DNA from: Haliclystus octoradiatus
Lineage: Eukaryota; Cnidaria; Staurozoa; Stauromedusae; Haliclystidae
NCBI GenBank assembly: GCA_916610825.1
Contig: OU744450.1
Coordinates: 20,204,814 to 20,268,813 of the forward strand
Length of the DNA stretch: 64,000 bases
Direction of reading: 5' to 3'
Position numbers and translations under genes: made by a program. The notes beneath the pieces are model-generated. The model was not told the DNA's origin. It did no database searches and saw only the letters and a program-made list of their open reading frames with translations. Below, one piece after another: positions 37,086-49,749 of this stretch. The stretch's first letter is position 1. Each line of letters opens with the position of its first letter.

Positions 37086-37458
37086 TTGTATATGCATATC
37101 TTACCCTTGAACAACTTCATCTCATATTTTGTTACTTGTTTTGTTTTCTCGGGGACTGAAATTATAATTTACTCTCGTAATTCGTATAAAATTTTGATTC
37201 AAAACATTTGCGAATCGCTTGTTTACTTTTTGGAATTTGCGAGGGAGCCTGCCAGCGTTCACATTCTAATACAGCTTAACAACAGTAACAACACCATAAG
37301 GTCAAAGGCCAACGAAGCCCTCCACAGGATATATAATTATTTATTCAGTTTTTATTTTTTATTTGTATAATCATTACATTTATAATCTATTTTACACCAT
37401 ATGTGAACACTTGTGAAGCGCATAGGACAGCAATGGATATGCGCTATAAAAATGCAAC

Positions 37459-37545
<87 letters not shown>
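37086..37545 (+). repeat. Possible exon end followed by a retroelement-like ATT tail
   Basis: The 37086-37370 frame ends with a helical-looking stretch (HILIQLNNSNNTIRSKANEA) of unknown family. After it, GCGCTATAAAAATGCAAC leads into a pure (ATT)n run of about 85 bases (37458-37542). 'GCGCTATA-AAATGCA' followed by ATT repeats is a frequent 3' tail of non-LTR elements and SINEs. The microsatellite is certain; the element is inferred. Confidence 0.5.
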
Positions 37546-37559
37546 GAAAAACTTTTATT

Positions 37560-40020
37560 TAATATAAAAGTATAAAACGGATTTGGTTTACGAGGAGATA
37601 GGTTTTGATTTTCAGATTTTACTTCATTTATTAACGAAAGAGTTGTCGTGACCAGGTAAAATTTAATTAAAATTGAATTACTATGATAGAATAACTTCAA
37701 ATGATACGATATATAGAAAATTTGTATCTCGCTAGAATTGAAGCTCTGAAATGTCGGACAATTAAACAGATCCTTTATTAACGAAACAGAATGCCAATTG
37801 TTATTTTTTTTTATATTTCTAGCATTCAAACAATTCTTCAACTTCATTCAAAGATGAAAAATAAGATGAATTCAAAAACATTTCAATAATGGAAAAGTGG
37901 ATCCTGTGTAAATCAACATGAACAGACTTTAATTACAAGAATAAAAAACAAAAAGGTTTGCATAAAATCATAGTCATTCATAGTAGACATCTCTTATTTA
38001 TAAAAGTGTAACTTACGATGTCATCAGAATGATAATCCAAATTATAATTAAGAGCGGCATAATCTCTGAATACCATTTATTACATAAATACGGGTTCTCA
38101 GGGTTGACATACCGCTCAATAACAAGTTAACAGCCATATTTCATCGCATGACAGTATAAACCCAATAAAAATAAAATATGAATTTTCATTTATTCGAAAT
38201 ATTCTTATTAAGATAGATTTCATGTCACTATCGAATGCATGGTAAAGTAGATCCATATTCTATATGTAAGGAAATCATATTTTTGATACAACACAGACGA
38301 ATTATGTGAATTTAAATATGACATTTAGGTATACTGGTATTTATATATAATGAATCTTCGACGCTAGCATAATAGTACTAAACATATTCCACTCAATAAA
38401 CCAAACGCTACCATTTCAAGAAATTCTGGATAAAAATGCATATCAAAATGAAGAATCTGACAGCAGAATGAGAACTTTTGGTTTTTCTATCAACACAACT
38501 AATTTATTTTTACTTGTCTTTTTTTCGACATTAGGAAATTTATGTAAAATGGACGCCTAGAAACATTGACAGCAAGATGTAACAGTATCGAACTATTATA
38601 GTGAATTACCGATGTATAACAACAATAAATACAATGTTTAGTAATGAAAAATGATATGTAATAGGCTTCATTAAAGACAATATATTTCATGGCAGAACAT
38701 TTTCACTGTAGATTTAAAATATTCTACAACATTGTAACAGAAGATTATATCTCGATATATCAATATATCATCGGGTAAAATTAAAATAAGATAAAAATAA
38801 AAATTTAAAATCTGACTATATCTACTGAACATATTTAACTAAATGTGAGTAGAAAAAGGAAACAGGATAAGGTAATGGGTACGCTTTATTTTTGTAACAA
38901 GAAGCACTTTGAGACTCATATTCCACCAGGTTTTTTGCTTATGCAATTTTATTTTCATCGGAATTTTTTTGATAGACGGCATGACAAACACAGGTCTGCT
39001 TGCTGGGATGTTTGGATCAAAAATATCTGGCCACATATCTATAATATAAGCAGGAATACAGGAATGTTCCCCAGCTACCTGGTCGTGTTTTAAGCTTACT
39101 TTAATGTCCAATGTCGTTCTCAATCCAAAGCTAGAGGAAGATTTTCTTTTTCCGTACTCTGGCCTCTTGCGGCCTCAACGATATTTTGTTTGTTCGACAA
39201 GTTACGGTTTGCTGCTCCCTCTCACTTGATATGGCTATTGTTTCAAGTGTTCTCAAACATAGCAACAAATCTTCGAATATTAATCCTGAAGTTTATCACA
39301 ACATTTTGTCATCAAAGAAGAGAAAATTTGGAAAAAAAGAGATGATAAAACGATTTTAAATATTAGTAAAAGATAAGAAATCTCAGCGAGCAAGTCAGTC
39401 ATCCTAATGATCACCATAGAAATGATGATCAAGAACATATCATTCCAACAATTGATGAAAATAACTCCTTCCTAACAACAGACAATGAAGATTCTACAGC
39501 TTCTCAATTTTTTTTACTTGCTTTATCACTAAATATTGCCTCAATAGCCATTTCATTACTGTCTCCTGAGTCAGTGTAATAATAGGTGATCGTACATTAT
39601 TTCAAAAGCTACGTAAGTTGACTTAAAAAGTTTATATTTCTAGGTTAAATTTCAGTTACATACATTAGTTCAAAAGTTACACTAGCGATATGCCTTAAGT
39701 TTATCAAATGCAGATTAAGATAAAGATATCGAAGAGGTCCAAACGGGGGTTTATAGTTTTTAAGTTTCAGATGTAATTATTTGGAAAAGTATAATTTTTC
39801 TTCTGTTTAAATTGCTTTAATTTAAAAGGTTTAATTGTTATTATGATTCTAAATTTTGCGTTGGTCATGTTTCTTGAATCTGAATAAACATTCGTCATCT
39901 AGTTATGTACATCGGGCCTATATACCTTTAAATATCATTTCAGATATGATCTAATCCTCATTTCCAAAACCTTCCAACCCAAATATACCCAGCGCAGCGG
40001 GTCCTTATTGCTAGTAAATA
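37560..40020. other. AT-rich noncoding stretch
   Basis: No supported gene. Overlapping frames on both strands at 38839-39123 have no recognised domain. Short coding-like text near 39200-39350 is unrecognised. Confidence 0.4.
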
Positions 40021-40032
40021 ATATATCATGAG

Positions 40033-40612
40033 ATATAGCCATAGACTTCATAGACTGCTGATGAAAATGTACAACTTGGGAACAAAGATGGCTGACTCAA
40101 AGTCCTTATTTTAGCACTTTCCTCATTGACATTTTCAGAATTATTTTATCTCTCCTATGAACTCTTTTGTAATCTAAACTCTAAACAATATGTTCTCACT
40201 GTCATAGAAAGATGGTTTAAATAGGATTTTCCTGCCAGCGAAGCGAGATTTGTTCATAGGATGACAATTATTTTCAAACATTTTTGAATAATTCAAAATC
40301 CCACCGAGAGACAAGGAAATATAAAATTTGAAAAATAAATTCTATTTACCTTCAAATACGATTAAAATATATATATTCTAACTCATGAATGATGCAGCTT
40401 GAAATTTGTAGTCATAAATAACTCTTCTATCAAGAAAAATCCTGTTTCATTTAGAATCAAAAATTGCTCAAAACGTGGTTTGAAACTTCGTGGTTTTCAA
40501 ACGTCTGTTTTGGTACTTTGCATCAGCCATTATGGATGCCCATGGTCGCTTTGTGTTTTCCATGAAGTTGGGCAATGGAATCAACAGTCTATGGAAGTCT
40601 ATGGATATAGCA
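40033..40612. mobile_element. Candidate inverted-repeat element
   Basis: ATATAGCCATAGACTTCATAGACTG near the left is matched in inverted, diverged form by CAGTCTATGGAAGTCTATGGATATA at the right (about 40587-40612). The match continues inward (CAACTT, ATGGCTGA, CAAAGT) for about 75-100 bases. The interior is noncoding. Confidence 0.5.
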
Positions 40613-41379
40613 TTATCAGATGTTATATAAACGCAAATAATACAATGCTCAATGTGATGGATCAGAATATGCGATATTTGAATCCTTTTTATCTAAGTAA
40701 AGTTATTATTATATATTACAAATTGCATGATGATAATGATATATTGATATATAATATATTAATGATTTGATTTGACTTGATTAGTAATATCATCAAAATT
40801 ACTTTTTGAAAAGAAAAATACTATTTTATAACATGCATTTACAGGTTATGATAAATTAACAGGATATAAGGCAAAAGGGGGGACTTCGATATTTTTTGGA
40901 CGGATGTGGACCATTTTCAGAAATAGGGGAGGACGGTAGATTTCACAGCAGGCGAGGATCATGATTGTGAAGTTTCATGCTTGCTTAACGACCAAACCAA
41001 AGGAAATATTGAAAAATATCAGCATAAGTTATTGACATTGATACCGTAAAATTTCACAAGAATTTAAAAAGCAAACCTAAAAATTGGCAAATCCCATATA
41101 GTTGACGAAGGGAAATGCCTCCCGGACATAGGGCCTAAAAACATTGATAGTAAATTTAAATTCGCTTGATGGCGACGATAAAAAATATGATTAGGATATT
41201 AAAAACATACAACAGATAATTCATGCTCAGACAGATAATTCCATACAGGTATAATTCCGGCTATTGGAAATTGGAATTACTATTATATTGTGGCGGCATA
41301 TCTGGATTTTAATTGAAAATTCAATGGCTGCTGAAGAGATATTTTGAATAGCACTAATTTTCTAATAATTTTTAGCTTG

Positions 41380-41440
41380 AGGTTTCTGATGTTGTCGCCG
41401 AAACGTTGTTCAAAATAAATTAATACTGCCGTTGATGTTT
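41380..41440 (+). other. Possible Penelope/hammerhead-type fragment
   Basis: TTTCTGATGTTGTCGCCGAAACGTTG combines the CTGATG and CGAAAC boxes that flank stem II of a hammerhead ribozyme and occur in Penelope terminal repeats. CTGATGA is not intact (CTGATGT), and the third stem could not be confirmed. A motif-level resemblance only. Confidence 0.2.
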
Positions 41441-42519
41441 ATTACCAGTTCAAAGACTAAAATTTACATACGTTACGTAATTATTACAAATTATTACAAT
41501 AAACCTTATTGCTATAAAGACTTGAATACGAATCCATTCATATGGATAGCCCATTTTAAAAGAAATAGGTTGTAGATAGTAATAAAGTGTCTATAATCAC
41601 CATTTTACGCTAACATATGCTGATATTTAGAAGTTCTTCGATTGTGTCAATTGTCATTGGAGTTATTCTGCAATTTCTTTCTTTGTGTAAACTGCCATCG
41701 AAGGGGGGTATTTTAGGCCAAATCAAAGTTAGAAAGCTTAAAGGTACTTAAGCAAGTGTTGCAAAATATGTTTATTTCGTTTATTTTCTTCGCAATCTGC
41801 ATTCAAAAAATGAATAACTGAGGGACGATTGACTTTATTCAATGTCTTTAAATAATTTTGTTATTTGAAATTGATGCGATGAATTTATAAAAGTTTCTGA
41901 AGCATCCACCAGAAAAAACAAGGTATAGGAAAACTTCTTACTTGACTTTCCACGATATTGGTTAAACGCCCCGTTTAAAACAGCAACTTTTAATCAATCC
42001 ATGTTTTCCATACCAGTATCATCTCAGCAAAAATGATATTCAAAGATCGGAGTCCGATTTGAATTATTACATATGTCACAGCTCAAAACTGGATTCTCAT
42101 TTTGAGCAAATTTTTACTAGTTTTTGAGCACACTTTTGCTATATTTTCAAATAAACTTTTACTTGTCCATTAGGTAAGCATTGTTTTTACTTGCTTAGTA
42201 AATGTTTGCTTAAAATAAACCAATGAATTTACTTATAACTAGCAATTTATTACTTCATTTATGTATATTTTCTGTGTGTTGCTTAAAAAATTAAAAGTTT
42301 ACTTATAATTAGCTATTTTTAGCTATTAAATAGGCAAACTTTCAGTTAAAATGAGTAAAGTTTTATTTATCAGAAATCAATTTACGAATATTTTTGCTTA
42401 AAATAGGTAACATTTTACTAGTGAGCACATTTGTAATTGATCTGATACAGCCTTTCGCTCAAATTGAATAATTTTTTACTTGAATAAGAAGAAATTGCAT
42501 CCAATGTCGCTATAACGGG

Positions 42520-42648
42520 CTTGAAATAAGTATTCTTTTACTTGAAATAGGAATTCTTTTACTTGAAATAAGTATTCTTTTACTTAGAATGAAGTATTAT
42601 TGTACTTGAAATAAGTATTCTTCAACTTGAAATAAACAATAATTGGCG
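42520..42648. repeat. CTTGAAATAAGTATTCTTTTA minisatellite
   Basis: Six units of 21-22 bases, the first three nearly identical, the last cut short. The upstream 42100-42480 stretch has scattered TTTTACTTG/CTTAAAATA relatives, suggesting an older, decayed part of the array. Confidence 0.85.
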
Positions 42649-42699
42649 TTGATGTTTCTTAGATTCAACCTATAATTGACATAACTTGGAGCAAAATCA

Positions 42700-45215
42700 A
42701 AATTGCAATTGGTATATCAATTACTATAAAATTGTATGCACTCATATAAATTGTATTTTCTATTATTAAGAAACATATGAAGTCAATTATGAAATAATCA
42801 AAGAGAACAAATTAGTATTTCAAATGTAGAAAGAATAGCATATATAATTTTATGCATCTAATGTTTTTAATCAGCATATGGAATGTTAAACCCTTCGTAG
42901 GATTTGATCATTCTGTTCTCATCATTTGAAACATGTTGGGAAATATCTCTGTCCCTGAACAAAATGTACTGCAGAAATGATAATCCTGTAACATGAGGTT
43001 CAGGATAATAGACATATTACATAATATAATGCCACAGTAAGGTACAGCTCTTGCACGGATGATACAATGGTTGACCCATATACAAGATGACAATTCTTGT
43101 TGTCTAGCAACATCAAGATGTTCCGATGATCTGTTCTGTTTTTTAGCAGTGCATTGGTATCTTCGTTACTCTGAAATGGCACAAAGAAAACAACTTTTTA
43201 TAACGGTTTATACTGAATATTAAACTAAAGATTTTGACGAAATAAAGTTACACGTCACAGGACCTGTGAAGTATATAAAGCTACTTGTAATATATGAACA
43301 ATCTCACAAACTTGGAAGAAATTGAGTATAGCTCTGAGAAAGCACTTTCTTTATTACCTGATTATGCAATGTATAAATAAGTGCACATACATCTATGTTT
43401 CACAACCTATATTGTAAACCATTCGCAATTAAAGATTGATAGTGTTTACATTACTGGTCAAAAAGATGTTAAGTATGTGGATGTTTTATCAATTATACAA
43501 TATAATCGAGAAAGCGTAATGGAGGCGTAATGTCTCCACCACTATTATAAATCCAGAATGTTAGAAACACGTTTCAGGGGTGTAGGCTATGAGCCTATCT
43601 TATATGATACTAGCAATGAGTTACCCGCGTTGCTGGGTTTAATGTGGACCGAGTTAGATTGGAGGGGGGATCATCACCCGTTGCCCTTAAAGATCACATC
43701 CATACTACAGATGATCTTGCATCTGAAATCAATGCAGTATGCACATGATCTTAACTCGCTAAGGTCATCGAAGTAATGAAGACTGGATCCAGGAGATCAT
43801 TATTTAAATAATTCTCGAAGGATCCATTGGCAACCTGTCAAAAAGCTCTATTTCAATACATCTTTACATAACAGAACAACATAACAAAAGGTTTAGCAGA
43901 ACAGCATGGATTTACTATAAGCCTCTTTATTCAAATACAAAACATTGTGACAGGCAGCAGAGTGGAGATTGTTGATGAAATGCAAGGTATCATTTTAATA
44001 AGAAACACATCATGCTGTGAAAATATTTGTAATTCATATTTTTGATTTCTAACTTTGAATTTCTTGAAAAAGCTTTCAAATGGTGTCTCAAATTTACAGT
44101 TTAAAACTATGAATTAAATCTATACTCGTTTCAATTTGCTACGTTCCATTCAGGGTAGTAAATTAAACCCTATCACAATGATATAAGAGCCCATTATAAC
44201 ATTCAAGTAAGTAAAGTGGTCAAATATATCATGCATTTGAATCATTCAATAGCCTCTCCACGTTCGTGCATAAAAAATACCAGAAGCCGTAAACTTGCAG
44301 ATTCAAATGAAAGACCGTGCGATCGGAAAGAGCAAGTGCGATTTCACTGAGCGGTCATGATTGATTTGGGATGGGGAGATCAACGAGGAGATCTATCGCA
44401 GACAATAGCAGCGATGATGTAAAGCTGCAAAGGCAGAAAAATGAAAAGATACATTATGTTTCAATACGAAGAGTACAAAACGAAAATGAAATAGCAAGCC
44501 AAATGAAATCACAGATCATAAGACGGTGATTTGAATGATTCTACTTTCGAACATTTTGACAAAGAATTGGGTTATTAGCGTATACATACGTTTGCATCGT
44601 CTCTTCTATATGTTAAGATAGAGTTCATGCATGAGGATAAATTTCAGTCAAAATGGAGGAAAACTTTGAAAACCTATGAAAACACTAGCTAGATTAGTGT
44701 TTTCTTTGTCTTGAAGCTGAGAGAGGAAGTCCGCTTATCAGAGGAATTTTCTCATGCTGGAAGAAGGCCTAATGCATTTCTTTAAAAGGAATGGTCGAGG
44801 GATGGTCGATGATCTGTTAGGAATAGGCCTACCTCAATATATTTTCAATAACAAAAACGCATGTTACATAATAAAATGTGACTTCAATGTAGATAAGTTT
44901 GCGAAACATCACTTACCTTCAAAATGTATAGCAACGAGACTTTTTTATTTCTAATGATACAGTTTGTTATCTGCAAATGAAAGACATAAAGCTCAATTTA
45001 CACATAAATACAAGGTCATCTTCATTTTTACAACACCAAATACATATATATTCTGCTCTATTTTATCCTATTGTGTTCAGACGTATACCCAGTTTAGAAG
45101 ATTTACCACACTTTTGGTCAGAGCTGTAAAATTACTGCCAAAATAGTTATCAATTACAATTACGATTACTTCTCTCAAACAGTAATCAATTATCGTTACA
45201 ATTACTTTTACAAAA
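42700..45215. other. AT-rich noncoding stretch
   Basis: No supported gene. The frames at 43558-43776 and 44754-44954 have no recognised motif. Confidence 0.45.
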
Positions 45216-45221
45216 AAATCA

Positions 45222-45420
45222 TTGTCAAACTCTCTTGTGGAAAAAAAATTGTTCCTTTTTGGTTTCAAAAAGTGGGACAGGAGAATCTCCAAAATCCCAT
45301 GTTTATGGTCAATTTTGACGGGGAAACGTCGCGCTGTGTGAAAACTCAACAACGAAATGTACGAAAAGAACATAAAGCTCTATCCAAATCCGTTGTTTAA
45401 AAAAAGGCGATATATACATT
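45222..45420. repeat. Dispersed repeat, copy B
   Basis: Same family as 18541-18720: shared TCTTGTGGAAAA, AAAAAGTGGGACA, GGTCAATTTTGACGGG and GGCGATATATACAT blocks in the same order and strand. Confidence 0.65.
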
Positions 45421-46193
45421 TTAATAGAAATTAATAGACGGGCTACGATATATTCCGTCTGACGGTAGCTGTCTATATTTTATTAGGAGATAGTTTGAAC
45501 TTGGACGGAATTAGGTCTAGATTTGATAGAAAAATTATAGATATTATCGAAATTTGTAAACAAGCAAAATATACGTTGAAATTCGGTCGGAAATTAGTCG
45601 TTGATTTGTTGATTTGAAGTCCGATAATTTGATTTTGATATTGGTCATAATTCATATAGTCTTTCTTAAATCTGATTTGTACTTAAATTTATCAGATATA
45701 ATCATGTCCGAGGTGAAACTGTTGAGTGTTATTTTCATCAATTCTCTAATACATACGAACGTTTTCAAATGAATGTATAGTTTAAGCAAGCTTTGAAACA
45801 AGCGAACTCTATCGGACCACTTTCTCCCATTCCATTTTCCTGTTAGAAAGACCCACATCTACAGCAGCATATATACGTGTTTTTGAATATTGCTTTTAGA
45901 AAATCTTTTGACTTCTTGTTGAAAGTATTATACATGCTTCAGTTCAAAATGAGCGATTTTCGACAAAGATTTGGAAAACAAGGAATATTACGCCCTCATT
46001 TGCACATGCAGTGTCTCATAATTATGCTCATAAGCACCACCGTCGATTGATACATATACCAAATTGCAGCAATAAATTTCCAGCAGGTTTTCTTCATTTG
46101 CTGAAATAAGGCTGGCTTCACAACATAAATAATTAACTAAATTCGGAGCTGTGGCATGTAAATTCAATTGTCATCATCGAACCATTAATATTT

Positions 46194-46295
46194 GGGCGAA
46201 CGCTCACGACTTGTCTTAGAAATTCCAAGAATATTTCTGCGCCTGAATTTTTCTTAGAAATTCCCAGAATATATTTGCGCGTGAGCGTTTGCCCC
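46194..46295. mobile_element. 102-bp inverted-repeat mini-element
   Basis: The ends are GGGCGAACGCTCAC and GTGAGCGTTTGCCCC (inverted, one mismatch). Inside, CTTAGAAATTCC(A/C)AGAATAT(A)TTTGCGC-like blocks occur twice in direct orientation. Noncoding. Confidence 0.65.
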
Positions 46296-46649
46296 GTGCT
46301 TACAACTATACGATGACGATACAATTCAAATGAGCCACAATAGGAATGTACAGCGAATGACATCTTCTGCAATTTCCAGAAAACACTTCTTTTTTTTTAA
46401 TTTTAATTAAGCTTATTATCAATTTGAAAGAATTTCTAAAACTAATGAATTAATACAGATATGTAACTGTTAAAAATGAATAAATGAAACCTCACTTTAT
46501 TATTATATATACAACCTACTACGTACTCATATTTTGTCTAAAATAGAAAAGTTCCTTCGACGACTTGCTATCGTCTGGGGTTCCTTATATTCTTATAAAA
46601 AGATATTATTATACCAACAGAACACGAGGAAAATTAATTAATTCCGCTT

Positions 46650-47730
46650 TTTTACCTCGTTCCAAAGAAAGCAGTTTCATTAAGTTAACATTAAGAAACT
46701 TAATCAACTTGTTTTTTATCATCATTTCCAGATGGACACTATAGACAAATGTATTGGTCTTACAAAACAAAATTATTATTTGGCCTCGATTGATCTTAGG
46801 ATGCCTAATTTTCAGTGCAAAAGTATTTCAAGTTTTATTAGCAAGGTAGTGACCAAACAACTATTCGCCAGTTGTGCTGTCTGATAGGGAAATGGTTTAG
46901 TGTTTTCCTAGTTTCGAATATGGTAAACTTTATTATCGTCAATCAGTGATTAAAAACTCTGCTGCCTTAAAAAATAGAAGGTAAATCTGATTTATTATTG
47001 ATTTTATGTACTAAAGAAAATCTATAGATATCAAGTCGTGGATCAATGAATTGTAATATCGCAATGAAAACAGATGCATCGCTTCTTCGATGGGGTGCTT
47101 GTATCAGCCAGTCAGCTGTAACGGGTGAACGATGTAGAAATTGAGACGGTATCATTTAACCGAAGGTGTCCGTCCCACTCTTCTATTTCTAGATAAGTGA
47201 CTCTTTTTGCTAAGAGTAATGATTATAAAGGAATGCTCTTTCTGATTTCAGCCGCCACACTGCAGATCAATTTCAACAGATTTCATAGCAAATAGACCTC
47301 GATTGTCAATGCGCAACGATGCGTTGCAGCTACTCACAATCCAATTCCCTCTGGACTATTCCATCAGAAGATGGTACTCATTTGATGTTTTTGATAAATG
47401 TTAAGACTTAGAAAAATATGGGACTCACTCAAAAATCGGTCGTATTATTGCTCGCGAGATTTTGTTCTTTTGTTTCCCGTTTGAATCATGAACTTCCTTG
47501 ATGTTTCATGGCCTCCTTACCCTGGCGCATTTGCTATTGATTTATTTTCTACAAATCATGGAATAACTCAGTGTATCATTATGCCTTTCCACCCGTTAAT
47601 CTCATACCTCAAGTTTTTCAGAAAGTAGAAGAAGACAAATCAACGATTCTACTAATCGTTCTATGTTGGAAAACACAGACTCTTTCCGACGATTTTGAGA
47701 TTGCTGATGGGTGTTGATCAATGATCCAAT
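46650..47730 (+). pseudogene. DIRS-like retrotransposon RT/RNase H remnant
   Basis: Coding debris in the order of a DIRS-type polyprotein. HHFQMDTIDKCIGL then NYYLASIDL (RT block ending in the first catalytic-Asp motif) lie near 46725-46796. DASLLRWGACISQSAVTGE (RNase H start, 'DAS--GWGA') lies near 47072-47130. FVSRLNHELP and the C-terminal tail VFQKVEEDKSTILLIV lie near 47468-47665. Stops and frameshifts break it throughout. DIRS elements integrate with a tyrosine recombinase, which is not seen here. A related Ty3/BEL polyprotein cannot be fully excluded. Confidence 0.6.
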
Positions 47731-47739
47731 CATGATACC

Positions 47740-48895
47740 TCAACTAAAGAATACTCTTCCCTTTACAGAGGACAATATTCACCCCCTAGCAAACACGATC
47801 CGATGAATTGCTTGTCTCTTATCAGGTCAATGCTACAAAAGCAAGGAATAATTTACCAGTAAATGAGATATATTACAAATGGCTTTGTTGAAAGATGATT
47901 GAAGGTTTTTACCTTAGGTATAATCATAGAAAAATTGAGCACTTCCTAGGAAAGTTATTTTAGCCAATACAAAGCTTGTAGATGTATAATATTGTAATTA
48001 AATGCCCGGCCCTATTACTCAGCTCATCCCGTCCTGTTGTTATCATCATTCGAATATGATCTTGGCTATATCGAATAATTAATCTGGACACACAAAATAA
48101 TAGGCTAGCTATGAACATTGAACTGTATTACGCATCCGTGGTTCTCATTTAGTCTCTGCATCTGCTGCTGTGGTGATCTGCTCACAGGCTATAATTGTAG
48201 CCTTGTTCCATCGCAGCCCTTATAAAACCATGATAAAACCCGGTTTCCACTTGACGCAAAATTTCGCAGCTAAAGAGCCGAGTACGCATGCGTTGTTTGA
48301 CGTTGCACACGAGTTTGGAAGACGCAGGTTTCGCTGCAACTTTCGCTGAAGCGAAAAAAGTAGTTGGAATTCATCCTACTTTTTTGCGATTCGATGCAGC
48401 GAAAAGTGAATCAAGCCAATGCAAATCATCTGAAAATGATGTTGTCATGACATTTTCAGAAAATAAGATGGCGGGATGAAATTTGTAGCCTGTATTGCTT
48501 TGTTGCCTGAAATTTGTAGCCGGTATTTTTGTCAATTGTGAATCTCCAGTCACCAAATAGCGCAACTAAACACACAGCCTCCCCCGCGAGCCAAGGATTT
48601 TCTCATGTGAGTATCCTTCTTTTCAATTTCTAGACCAATCATTATATAAAACTAGAAAAAAGGCTACCTTCGGCAGTTTTTTTCTAGCTCCTGTGGAGGG
48701 CCTTGTGGGCCTTCGGCCCAATGTTGTTACTGTTGAGAAGCTGTATTTAATTTTCTTCACAAAGGACGTGGTTTTGCTCTATACATAGTATGGATTTCAG
48801 AATCAAAAATTTTTTATATCTGATCCCAAACATATCTGATTATAAACCCAAAAGAACTTGCCATGTTGAATGATGACAGTGGCCAAAATTCTGCC
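47740..48895. other. Noncoding stretch with degenerate repeats
   Basis: No supported gene. A GC-richer block near 48238-48480 begins CCCGGTTTCCACTTGACGC and holds an ACGCATGCG core. A block near 48650-48735 (GGCTACCTTCGGCAG..., GGGCCTTCGGCCC) has small palindromes. Both look like ends of unidentified mobile elements. Confidence 0.4.
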
Positions 48896-48899
48896 AATC

Positions 48900-49075
48900 T
48901 CACACTCAGGGGCAGATCCAGCTGAAAATCTGACTGGTGCTGAAGAGGGACAATAAAGGGGCGAAGCCCCGTCATCTAGGGGGGTCCGGGGGCATGCTCC
49001 CCCGTAAAAATTTTGGTATTCAAAAGCTATTGAAGGGCTGTGATACCACTTTCGTAACTCCATCAGCAATATTTC
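48900..49075. mobile_element. Fragment of a GGGGCAGATCCAG element
   Basis: The sequence runs CAGGGGCAGATCCAGCTG...GGGGCGAAGCCCCGTC and a near-palindromic GGGGGCATGCTCCCCC. This combination marks a common family of nonautonomous metazoan DNA elements. Only one side is clear. The minus-strand frame at 48803-49069 follows the repeat. Confidence 0.45.
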
Positions 49076-49394
49076 AACGTAATTATAAAGCTTAGATGAT
49101 CAAATCTTACACCATCAAATAAATAAACACAATAAAAACTTAATTAGATCTGCATGCACTCAGACAGGCTATACAGTATACATAATACATTATGAATAAA
49201 ACGTTTCAAATGCGAAATAATTAACAACTACTTAAATTCAAATAAACAATTTAGACATAATCAGTAGTTATAATTATTAGTTCTCGCCGCTCGACCTGCA
49301 AGCAACTCATTATGACTTTAAACGATTGGTGCAATGCATTTAATTCTCGGCGGAAAGTTGACGCTAGTAGATGTATTTGACGGGTTCTGGGCCA

Positions 49395-49660
49395 GTCAAT
49401 AGGCAACGACGCAACGATCCGGAACTCCGGTAAAAAGCGCAACGATTTGCGCAACGATCCGGTCAACCACTCCGGTATTTGCGCAACGATCCGGTCAACC
49501 ACTCCGGTATTTGCGCAACGATCCGGTCAACCACTCCGGTATTTGCGCAACGATCCGGTTTAGCGCAACGATCCGGTTTTAGCGCAACGATCCGGTTTTA
49601 GCGCAACGATCCATTAATCCGATTACCAAAAGCGCAACGATTGATTGACAACATGTCAAT
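49395..49660. repeat. Polinton left-end minisatellite
   Basis: About ten copies of GCGCAACGAT, most continuing CCGGT. Three successive units of 32 bases (TTTGCGCAACGATCCGGTCAACCACTCCGGTA-type) are followed by three of about 20 bases (AGCGCAACGATCCGGTTTT). Polinton terminal inverted repeats often contain such minisatellites. The exact element start and its 6-bp target duplication could not be fixed; AGTCAATAGG at about 49394 is one candidate edge. The inverted partner is not in view and should lie right of the window. Confidence 0.6.
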
Positions 49661-49670
49661 CATCCAGGGT

Positions 49671-49749
49671 TATAAAAGTCTCGTTTGAAAATCGTTTCAT
49701 TTCATTACAATTTGACATACGGTATAGCAGTTGAGTTGATTTTTGCATA
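49671..49749 (+). promoter_or_regulatory. TATA promoter of the left Polinton gene
   Basis: TATAAAAG at 49671-49678 lies 79 bases before the ATG of the 385-codon gene and directly after the minisatellite. The same TATAAAA arrangement precedes the right-edge gene at 63779. Confidence 0.6.

Noticed and set aside
38839-39123. Overlapping frames on both strands
   Set aside because: Neither shows a motif; overlapping open frames of this length arise by chance.
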